Source: Lenisia limosa
Taxonomy: Eukaryota > Breviatea
Reading direction: 5' to 3'
Assembly (NCBI GenBank): GCA_001655205.1
Contig: LPNZ01008740.1
Coordinates: 1 to 24,058 of the forward strand
DNA length: 24,058 nt
The notes under the pieces were generated by a model. The model did no database searches and was not told the DNA's origin. It saw only the letters and a list, made by a program, of their open reading frames with translations. Positions within the stretch are counted from its first letter, which is position 1, and each line of letters starts with the position of its first letter. This document shows, one piece after another, positions 9,401-21,400 of this stretch. Made by a program: the position numbers and the translations under genes.

Positions 9401-12400
9401 GAAAAACCAGTGAATATGTGGTACCATCCTGTCCCATGTATTTTTCGCAATCCTGGATTTGAGAAAAAGTCCACTTGCATTCCAAAATTTTTATTGATTT
9501 GAGGAGTTTTCTTGATCAAGTAATGCCCCTAGTTGGTGGCCAGTGGAATTCCTAGCATCTATAGTGCTAACAGGGTTCATTGGTCATCTGGTGGCATGCA
9601 CAATGATCACGAACCTTCAGGGCCTTCCATCAACACAGGTATTAGTTATGTTGTCCTCATGTAGATTTTTAGCTATTAAAATGAGTATTAGGTTATCAGG
9701 AAGATTATTTGTCGCGTCAATCTTAGTATGTGACACATCTTTGGATATTGGTATATTCTATTCATTAACATATTATGTCCCTGATTTTTTCGGTCTCTTT
9801 CTGATCTATGTGAAGCTTTACCCCCGTGTATTATACTGTTTTACTATTGACAGACTATGTTTCCGCCAGCACATCTATATCGGCAAAGAAATCCCTTAAA
9901 AGCAGTGGGTGTCTCTCATACCACATCATCCGTTGATCATTTTCTCATAAAACATTCGGCAAATATTAAACAACTCAAAATTATTATTATCTTTATTATA
10001 TGTTTAACCATTATATTGGTATCGGTTTGGAGAAAAAACCAAAATTGCTGCCGTATATTGAATACATGTTCAACTCCTTAAAGGATCAACTCTTGTGACA
10101 CCATGTCCAAAGTAACACATGCGATTACGTCTCCTTGTGACAATCATAGTTGAAACGATTACGGGAACATCTTCCAATTGTTCAAGATCATGGGGTATTC
10201 AAGGTGTTCTACTGTCCGGTGGTCCACACTATTGTGGTATGAAGATTGACATTCCATGGTGAATTGTAAGAATATTAATTCGTTATGCTCAATATTTTGA
10301 TAATAAAGGCTTTACTTTTAAAAATTAGTCTTCATGTTTGATTTGATGTCACTTCTTGTTGAAACTACAAATGTCAAGAAGTATAAACCCATTTTATGAA
10401 ATCGAAATTCAGCATCACAATTACTTTCGATTCATCCCGCAGCAAGAGAGCCCTGAAGTGCTTCAGGACCTTTTCTCTGCCGCTGATTCAAAGTACACCC
10501 ATTTAGTGGTCCATTTAACTGATATTGTGAGGCAAGGGGCTAAACATTTGGGCTGTAAAAAAATTAAATTCCACGATAGCTGTCATTACCTCCTTATTTA
10601 GCGCGATGACAAAGCAACAGTCAAAAAGGAAGGTTTGAATATCCGTGCTTTGTAGTGATACACTTCTCCAAACTTGCCTTATTTAAACCGTTTAGAGGCT
10701 ACTTTGGTTTTAGCGAATCTGATAGCGGCCTCCCGTCCCTGTTTACTATCTGTTGTTCGAATGGTGTGTGGAGGACTTCCAAAGGGATTAAATATGTTGG
10801 TAAATCTTCAATTAATTATTGTTTAAGTTTCAAATATTCCGATATTAACCGTATCAACATCATACATACAACCCTTTGAATAGTATTTTAAACTCATGTC
10901 AAAATATGTGCTTCAGATTCATCACTTACAATTTATACAAATCAACCATTCATTTTGATAACCCTATTTCTCAACATTTAGGAAACTCACGTTAAGCATG
11001 GAACCTTGACGGTAGATCACTCACATCAGTGGGTTGTAGTATACCTTATACTATCTAATAGACAGAAAATGAAACGATATTCTGGTGATTTTTGATAGGG
11101 AAGCGTAATAGCCTATTGCATTCAATTATCCATATTGTCTAGTTCTGAATATATGGAAGTATCTATAATATTTGTAAGTAACCATTATGACTTCTTGCAT
11201 TTCATTTCACAAGTAACTGGTATTATAGATGATGCATATCCTGAAGTTTGATGCTATTATCGCCACTTCAACTCATAAGTAGTATTATATATCTGTATAA
11301 TAGAAATTAATAGATATTTTTCTGTGAAGCCGTCCACAAATTTCATCTCAAACTTCAGAAAGCTAGCCCTGAAAATGTTCGACCTGCTGTATTCTGTGTA
11401 CCCATCATGCCTCTTACTCCCTGTCAATTTGGGCGGTTTCAACCCTGGACGGTCAGCTCTCAAGTTGGGGTGGGGATTGCACTATATTAAATAATAAACC
11501 AAGGTTTCAAATGTGACAGTTGTCTTGGGCAGATTATTTATAAAATTAGGCCTTCCTTGGAGCGATTTACGTATTATATTCTATTTTGTATTGGTAATCT
11601 CCTGTGGTATGATTCACAATTGAGAATAGCGTGCTTCAGATATCCGAGACAGCTTTCTCATTTACATACAATAGATTAGTTTTTGCTTACAATTGTTTAC
11701 ATAGTAATTATAATTTGTTTTTATTTATAAAGGAGAGAAAATGGTGAGCCTTATATAATGTCTTCTATTTCCCTTTGGTATTTGGGAGACTTTTTCTGAG
11801 ATGCTTTCGGCCCTGATAGAATATAAAATCGATATTAATCTAATAGATTCACAGATGTCATTAGGAAGGGGGATTCTTGTGCTTAGTGGATAATTAGTAT
11901 TTACTTGAACCACAAGGAGTGCACTGGCTTATGTGTTGACTGATTTAGAGTTCACAAACTAGTCGCTGCTTCAATTCGAGCAGGAAGATCTGTTGATGTA
12001 CTTGGGGTTGACGTATCATCCTACTTCAACAAAATGAAAAATTTTGATAAATGTATGATTATGATCCAATACCTCTTATGCCAGATACATCCTTATTTTA
12101 TATCTCTCATTGCTATAATATATAATCCAACAGAGATAACGAATATTCAGAATTACCAGAAGCAAACCGACGTAATGCATTACACTAACCAAGCAGCCTG
12201 CTTCTATTGAGCCGATGAATGCCATTCGCTGTCCCACTTCAAAGGAACTCATGAAACAATGGCTTCATAGGCGCATCCCCAATCGCAATCCCCCTGTACA
12301 AATCGGTGTGTTAGAAATACTATTTGAGCAATGGTCACCGCAAATCTGATAAATCCGACATGTGTTTGTCTGTTTAACGGTGTTTTGTCTCTGTTATCCT

Positions 12401-15400
12401 ATTTATGTGAGTACCTGTGAAATACCATCTTGTCTGAGCTGTTTTAACAAAAGCAATAGCTTGTTGAAATACCAAATGTGATTTATCACAAATCATGGTG
12501 TTACAATCACAAATAATATTAATTGTAACAAATATGCTATAATCACAAATGGTATTTATTTTAACAAACATTATTTTGTTACAATCAAAGTTAGCAGAGA
12601 ATGTCCATGGTAATTAATTTGGCCATTTTTTATATCAATTAATATTAACATGAATATCTGCTATGGTCTCAAAACGTCAATTTGCTGACACTATCCACAG
12701 GTTATTTGGACGGAGTGCTACCAGGATTCCGACCCCCGGCAATTGACAGACAAACATCGTGGGTGGATTGGAGCTGGATTTTTACTTTTTCTGAAAGACT
12801 GACAATCTCGATAAATCCTTGAAAACTAATATTTACATAATAAATAAACTTAAATGGATGGTATTATAGCTGCAGGTCTGATCAGACCATTTAGTGATAC
12901 TGTGTCAATTCTTGACACACCTAGTACAAAGAGTATTATCTTTTTCTTTTGAAAAGTTACATTGTCTCATATTTCAGCCTATGGAGCTTGGAATTATCAG
13001 GGAGGATCACCCCTTTCTTCCACAGTAGTGTAGGCACAAGGCAATTTTTAGGTTTCATTCATTTTTGTGTTGTTAACGTATCAGATTATGTATTTTCTTT
13101 ATTGCTATTGAACTACTCTTCTAAATTAGTAGATTTTGGTGACTCCCCATCAAGCTTTCTGTTATCTAAGACAAAAATATGATTAAAATTTATTCAATCG
13201 CTTTTCAAACCCCTTAGATTTCGATCTTCATCCAGTCTATCTCACTGATCCGCTCCCGCGCCAATGAAACGCAAGAACGCGCTTTATACGATAATGGCCT
13301 TCCCGTAGAGACCGAACACGAACTGGACGGTTCCGATGATTTTGTGGGCAGGTGTTTTTGGCTGAACTCAGAAAATTGGTGATTCATTTGGTTATGTGTG
13401 ATAATATCTTTACTATTGTGAACATAAAATTGTATTATCTGTTAAAACCATAAACTGATGAATTAAAATGGTGGATATTGTGACAAGAATTCTATTTCAG
13501 TCAAAGTCTCTGAAAATATTTATAACAGACCATATTTCGCACTTATCAATATTTGATAATTATGATAGTCTTATCCCCGTCAAAGTGTGACCATAGTATT
13601 ATCCAAACAGGTACAGCCAACAGCACAAAACCAAGAACCAAGTGGCCGGAGCCCCGCAACATGGTCATGGCTGCTCCATCCCTCGGCCTACATTCAAACC
13701 TGGAAGGTTCTCATGAGGGTCTATCACCCTTCAAGCAAACTTGGGATGACATTTATGGGTAGGATTTGCATTTCTTAAGTCCGGAATAGGAATAACATCT
13801 TTACAAACCTCGTAATGTTCATTAAATCTACATTTTTTACTCTCAATGGCTCATGAGTCCAGATTTCTCCCCGTTGTCATTTTCAATTGCCTCCCTGCTC
13901 TTTGGAGCTTTATGGGTTTCCATTCTCTTCTTCTCCCTCATTCGCATCCACATCTCCGTGGAGTTTGTAAAATGTAAGATATTGTTCAAATTAAATATAG
14001 TTTTTTGGCTTGTGAATGCTGCAGTGAGACTAATTTATGGGAGAATTCTCTATCAATACTACCATTTGATTAATGTAGACTTGGTGCTAATGGTCTGTAT
14101 TATGATTGTTGCATTTGTCACAAGTAAGCTTATTTTCTTTTGTTGTTCTTAAACGGAACGCGATCAGTCCTGACATTGACCAAAGATAAAGCTCAACGTC
14201 CGTGTCAGGACTTATTGTGGTTCGTATGTGATTAATCTGGGAAGTGCAATTCTTATTCTCACAGTATTCATTAATTAGAAACGCAAGCATCTTAATTGGC
14301 AGTTTGGGAGAGAAGTACACATGAGATTTCAAAATTATTGTTGAAGAAATCACATATACTACATCAAAAATTGTGTTGAACATTTTAGCACTGTCTTGTA
14401 CTTTGTCAATTATAATAATGATTCAGTGTAACCTTCCAGGCATTGTGACTTTAATCTGTTCCCTCATTTCTGCACTACCCCAGTGTCAGGACATTTGGTT
14501 CCTAGACTACGCTTTTGGAATGCGCGAGGTGGGATGAGGGTTTAAGTTGTTTTACTGTGTATGAGGCGTAGTGGATGTTGGATTTGATGGAGACGAGATG
14601 AAGTAATGATAGAGGATATTAATTTACCCATTCAATTTACTTTCAACTCAATAATTAAAGCATCACCGGAATAATCATATTTCAGAAAATATTTGCATAT
14701 GCTCATATAATAATACATGAGTAACAAATTCTTCAGTTTCACTTCTTTAGGGAGTAGGTCAAACGGTCAATGCCTTCCTTTTTAGACCATCAGTCTACAT
14801 GTGTTATCTGTTTGTACTATCACCAGTAGGACTCTCGTGAAACCACTAATCCACAGCTCCTTCCATTTTTCGACATTCTCTTTAGCAACTCACCAATCGT
14901 TTCAATTGTTATGTAAGACCCATTTGACTAAAAGCCCTAGTGTTCTGTTAACTTCGCATCTCTCATCACGGCAGCTTCTCTTCCACCTTTCTTCTATTCA
15001 ATCTAAATGTACCGAGGGCTTGTCTTCTGTAAATTTCAGTAACAAGTCACCTCAATATAATCAATACCAATTTTGGTTCTTTAATTTTGAGATTTCTCGA
15101 CTCATGGTTTTAGTTTTCGATTACAACCCTTTCAACCATCCACGTAAAACGGTTAGTTTTTGAAGAAAACATATTCCAAAATATGCCAATAATTCAGCTC
15201 CAATTTGACAAAAGAATTGAGACCAACAGGTAAATAGCTGAACATTGTTTTCTTAACACAGTTAGCTTGACTAATTGCCGAAACATCCATTTTATATATG
15301 TAGATGTGCGTTGTCACTTCATTTTGATGTATTACATGAATAATAACCCAACAAATCACCACTTAGATGCAATTTAGCAGTACAAGAAATAATCCATTTA

Positions 15401-18400
15401 GATGTGTATTGATGAATACTGTCTGCCTTTGGCGCTAAAGGGATTTTTTGCCGTTATGGCTGTTTGTCTCTTTCAGCTTTGCAGCCTAATTGCGAAGTTT
15501 GTTCCGGAAATGGTCAGATGGTCTCCCACATGTTTGAATTTTAATATTATTGTTCTTTTTATATACCTGTATTCTTTACCGAGTAGTTTCTCACGGTGTT
15601 ATTCAATTCAACCAATTTGAGTAAACATCATCTTATATCCAATATCCAATATCATACATCATACGCTCACAACACTAAGTAATGTCTCATTTTTAATGCT
15701 TAAATTGATTGCTTTTCAATAACATTCAAAATACAAAAGTGTATTGTTCTGACTAAAGGCGGTCATCCAATATACATGTATGTATAGTATATGATAAAAG
15801 TTTTTTGTCCTGACCCCCATGACCCCATGAAAAAAGCGTGATTAAAAGCGTGATTTTAGGCCTCAGACCTCATGACCACATGAAGATATATGCATAATTA
15901 CATATCGATATGTAATATATATTTATTTTCAAAATTTGGTGTCAACAAATACCCCTTACAAATCTTTGTTTTTTTGTGCAATTTTTTAAATAATATATGA
16001 TATATCATATAGCTATATGATATAATATATTCAAACTTGTTTCTGGGTATTTTCGATATAATTGTCCATTATCGATGGGAAATCAGTAATTTCACGAATT
16101 TCTGACTATTTAAAAACTTCAATCGATGAACTCTTATTTACATCAGAATTAAAATCTTAAATATATACTATATGATATATCTCTTACCCCATGACCCCAT
16201 GCCCAATGGGTGTATATATTGTGTAGTATATATTTTTCGGTCGCTGACGCGACCCCCATGGAAAAACTTATATCATATACATATATAGATATATATTGGG
16301 TAACCACCCTAAATGGGATCTGAAATTGCATTTTGACCACCAATCAACTAGTTTAGGTAAAGTTGAAATATACAGCATTTAGTCCTCTTCACTATACCCA
16401 AAGTTGATTAATATTACAGAAACGTGAACTTTCCGAAGCAGTCACGCAACATCCCATCGGCATTTTATGTGTTCCAGCGGCCGCAGTACCGGTCGTGCTT
16501 GAGGTAGTACTTTGTAGTACTTTTACCTGGTAAATGGGAGAAGATGTTTCAGTAGTACTTTTACTAAGTGCGACGAAAGAAAGTCATGATAATAATTACT
16601 TATTATGGTAGTAGCAGTAATGTCCCCATGCTGACTGTCAAATCCTGTAAACCGTTTTACGATGACACTGTGGCAATATCAAATGAAAAATTAACTAATT
16701 ATATCCTGCGAACAGTTTAATGATATCATGTGAACAGTTTAATGATATCAAGTGAACAGTTTAATAATATTCTAGGAACAGTTGAGTGAACATTAATACA
16801 ATCCCTGAGAAATATTAACTGTTTTCAACACGTCACAAAATATCCGATTTCGTGACTACATTATGTACAAGTGGAATGACTACTATCATGTGACAGAATA
16901 AAAGAAATCTGATCAGAGCAAGATGTAGATTGAGTGCATCCACCCCATGATATTTACCCCCAAATTGTCAACGCCCACCCTTGACACACCAGGCCACGTC
17001 CCCTGTTGAAGTCTATAGTGGACCGAGGCCGTCTGCACCAGTTGGAGTGCTTGGTGTTTGACCAGCTCAGGAAGACGGTGGGTGTTAGAACCGCTCTCTT
17101 TTACCTTAGTGTTAGATATGATATTATTCATATGGTAGTATATGATATACATATATTTTATAAAGGATATGTCAAATATATCATCTACAAACAAATGAAA
17201 TCTCTATATATTTGAGCGGTAAAAGAATTTTAGATATTCCTTTGTTCATTTTCCCGATATTTCTGGCTAAAACAATCTCAGATGTCTCGAGTTTATTTGA
17301 TAGATATTTTGCTTATTTTTCCAGATATTCCTGGGCTCTTCTGGATGCTGTTCCAATCCGATTCTAGAAGCAAACCCAAGCTCAAGTCGGAGATACTGGC
17401 CAGCTCTACATCCCATGATCGCGTGTTTTGTGGGAAGGCTACAGTCATTTTCGGATAAAGACAGTCCAAAGTTGTTTTGGAATTACATCCTGGATACTGG
17501 AATGCAATTGGATAAAAAAATGAAATGTTCTACTCATATGCACTTAATCATCGATAATATCAGACTTATTCTAACCGTAGCCCAAAATATTTTACTTCAT
17601 ATCGATATGAAAATACTTCGCTATTTAGCAAACTTGTTAACTGTCACAGTCTCTACCCCCTGAAGCCAAATTAGCCGTTCCTTATGACAAAGCCTCCTCA
17701 CTACCACCCTTGGTTCCACATGAGATTGCCAATGATTTTGTCCCTCTCAGTAGCAGGGATATTGACGAAGACGGTGTTTTCAAACGGCCAATTTCACTGA
17801 CACCACCAAGCCTTAATGAATTACGTGAGTGTACTAAAATTGGGATAATGGTTTTTTTTCTACAAATGGATGATAAAGAGGGCTTCGGCAAAATATTTTG
17901 TTATTTGTGTTAAAAACTTTGTTGTTCATAAATTTATAGAGGAAAATGAAATAATAATGTTTCAGAGAAAAGCTCCGTTTCAAGTGTCATTGAACAGGTG
18001 GAACAGAACTACCTTAATCAACAGGTGGGATTGCCATCTGATTATTGTGGGCTCTGTGAAATTGTTAGATATTGATCTTGAAATTTATAGGAGATTTGTC
18101 ACAAAAAATGATTCATAATTGCTCCCAATCCTAGTAACAATAACATTTTTACCTGTCTTGTCTAAAAGAGAAACATTCCAAATTTAAAAGCTCAAAAACC
18201 ATTGAGTGATTTATTCTCTCAGGTTCCAAAATCCCTACAAGATGAACTACCCACGTGGATGAGCCTCGATGTTACGGTCGTCTTGTTTTCCTTGTATTCA
18301 ATCAGTGGGTTGGGATGATGAGATTGTTGTACTTTAGTTGCTATTTTGTGGTTCATTCCAAATTTTAGTTGATTTCCAAAATTAAAGATCCTAGAGCTTC

Positions 18401-21400
18401 TCAATTCATTTTTCACAACTGATATTCAAATAACTCTCATTTTGATAAATATTAATTTCATTTGAGAATTATTATGCAAACCAATTCTATGATGATTCAA
18501 TTATGTTTTCCTTAAAAACAGTATTCAAAAGTTACCTTTTATTTCACGGTTTTAATAAGCAGTTGAAGGTTTGGCGCTCATGCAACTCCCCATCAGGCCA
18601 CTTTATTTCCTAAGATGGTGGGGAACATGGCCAATTCAATACTCTTACCAACTTGATTTAATTTCATATTTCTACAATCCAACAATCTAACAATCCAGAT
18701 CTTAATAACCTAACTTTGTGATAATATTGTCCATTACAAATTTCCACCTGTTAAGGTTGCATAAGTTGAGTAATGCATATCGTATGATTTTATAATACTC
18801 TATTTTCAATTTTAAATCCAATAAATCCAGGTTTTCAGGCCTTGGGATGATGCTAGGCGCTTTTCTGGTCTGCATTACAGTAATGGCTGAAGTTCGCTAT
18901 CGCATAGACTCCCACCCTGCTATTTTGACTGGGGATAGGTGCGACGGTCTATTCTGGTAGTATTTTGGTCTTCATTGACAACAATATATAAATAACTTTT
19001 ACATATCTCTAATAAAAGATGTGATTGACGGCTTTGGTCAGATAATACAACCTTTATATCCCATTTACATCTGACAATTTAGGGGCTCATTGCTTCTACC
19101 TACACCTCTCGGATCTGCACTCATCGATACCTCACTTTCTCCTATTGGCCAGTACAATGTAGGCCAGTTTCAATTTGTTATGTCTGAAGCGCACACTGAT
19201 ATTCACAATAATCCATGATGAATTTTACTACATAGGTCTTTTTTGGACCGAGATAAGGCTACAAATATATATCATATGATAAACTACTTAATATTTAACT
19301 GAGCAATTAATTTCACAATTTGAAATGAGTCACATTGTAACCAGAATTCTATTTCAGACACATCCATCAATTTTTTTTTAATTTTCCCCAACAAAGAAAA
19401 TTCAATGATGACTTACTGCTCATGACCCACTAGATTTCGTTTACGTCTTTGAAAGCCAATGTGGCCATGCATGTTGTGGAATGCAAAGTCGGACTTACAG
19501 AAAGGTGAGATAGTTTATCCAAATTTGGGGATAAACTTTGAATACGATCGCCACTTTCAATATTGAAATTCAAATTTACATTGGTCCCTCTCTATTCCTC
19601 ATAACACATTTACACTATTTTTTAATGGCCTCGTTTATTTGTTTCAAATTAATAACATATGCCAATTCTAAAATCACTTTGAGTTCAAATACTGTTGACC
19701 AATCAATGTGTGAATTATTTTCACTCTAACCAACTGTCACATCTACCTTTGTTTAACTTTTTTCTAGATTCTTCTTTTTTTCATACTAATAATCAGCGTT
19801 TTTTTTTGTTTCTCGACCAGGTATTACTTCCTTTTTACTTCATTTCTTCACCGGTTTCATGTACACCTTTTTACAGTCTTAGATGCGATATGGTGGCGAG
19901 AGATATATTCGGAATCTCAAGAGAGGTAGGCTAACTAAATGGTTTTATGGTTGACACTTAAGTGATATAACTAAAGGGGATATTGTTGTCAATAAAATGG
20001 TCTTACTATATGGTATGATTTCCTATAACACCAAATCAAATGAAAGTACATGTCATGATTCATATCATAATCGTGTATCAACACCACATTCTCCACCCAT
20101 ACTGTCTAGAAGCTAGCCGAGCGTCTAGTCTTAGACTGGAATTGGACTTCACCCGAACCCGAAGAGGCTTATAACCTGCCCATGTTTGTCGGACCTTTTG
20201 TGGTTTTTGGTATAATTTATGATTATTTTTGCAGAATTGTCCAATTTTTGTTTGTCTCAACTGATAAAGATAGGTCTTTTTCCTCTTGTCACTTGTCAGT
20301 TTATTAAGATCATATATTCTCTTATAAAAAACAAGAAATTGTAAAATGTTGTCGGAATTAAAATCATCTCTCCAAGATTCATCTCTGTGATTACCTTTGA
20401 CGCTCTTTATCCTCCTATACGACAAATAATACCCTCAGTAAAAATGTCATTTGCAGTTTGGGATGTTGACATCTTAGGAGTATCTTCCAGCAGCTGAGCG
20501 ACCTAATAGCAGATATCGTCTACAGAGTTTCTCTTTTTTCCGGTATCAAAGTGGAGAAGCAAATGCTATTACAAGCGGTAGGGTACAACACATGATCATG
20601 ATAATTCCTGGACAATTTATCCGAATTGAGTATGGTTCATATGATCACGTCGATCAAGGCTTACCATGTATATTCAGTGTTTATTGTATTTTGTATCTAG
20701 ATCGCTGCTATGTTTAAAGGAAATGTAATTTGCGAAAATATTGTGCAAAAATATTTATGCATTTTTTTGCAAATGTCGATTAAGTCAGTTGTGAGATCAT
20801 CATCTTCAGGACTTAGATGAAATTGATCCTCTCTGTGAAGAAATATGCTCCGACTTTTTATGGAAGGAAGGACTTAATATGTAGGAGCGGTTTGAACGGT
20901 CTTGTTTTTTTCATACTCTGAATCAGTTGATATTAAACCCAATGTCCGTTGATATTAATGCCAATTTAGGTCATATAACCGATCAGACACTTGCATTCCT
21001 CGTTATACTGCAATGCATTATGCCAAACTCGTCCTTTCGGTGGGTTTCTATGGTAAATATACATATAAAAGGATAGGGTAGAATACAGTAATTTGAAAAT
21101 CAAGAATTTATACTGCCTAAATCGAATATGCCGTTTCAAATTGTACAACCCTTCGGCATCATTTCACTTAACCAACCACTTCATTTGACCACTTCAGGGT
21201 CTCAGTGAGTGGCCAACACCACAGGGTCATTTGTGCTTGTCTGATCAATCCGCACAAAGAATATGCAGAGTTGCTGCATTGCTAAGTCCTTGGACTGGTA
21301 GGCTAATGATCATACTATATTCGTAATATTATTATCATATCCAATGATTTAATTACCATATCTCTATGATACAGATACACTTTACAAAGTAAAACCTCGT

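Larger units (their letters stand above)
8716..20477 (+). other. Long AT-rich introns of the RING-CH gene (not separately annotated)
   Basis: Intervals over about 300 bp in which I see no convincing exon: 8716-9543, 9905-10442, 11464-11948, 12308-12700, 13967-14483, 14826-15476, 15513-16419, 16530-16992, 18294-18830, 19505-19820 and 19926-20477. Outside this range the same holds for 7527-7926, 8009-8351, 22452-22756 and 23167-23530. Small exons could be hidden in any of them. Repeats found inside are listed separately. The open frames in these stretches lack protein-like composition. Confidence 0.45.

Noticed and set aside
9543-9899. 118-aa plus-strand open frame as one exon
   Set aside because: The first 95 bp are a real exon, but a GTATTAG donor follows at 9639. 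The next exon (9854-9904) is in a different frame of this stretch.
14801-15163. 120-aa plus-strand open frame
   Set aside because: It begins at the end of exon 14751-14825 in another frame and runs through an intron. Ser/Leu/Phe composition comes from pyrimidine-rich DNA, with no splice partners in phase.
20078-20425. 115-aa minus-strand open frame rich in Lys/Arg/Tyr
   Set aside because: It lies in a plus-strand intron, with no acceptor/donor pair, no domain and AT-driven composition.
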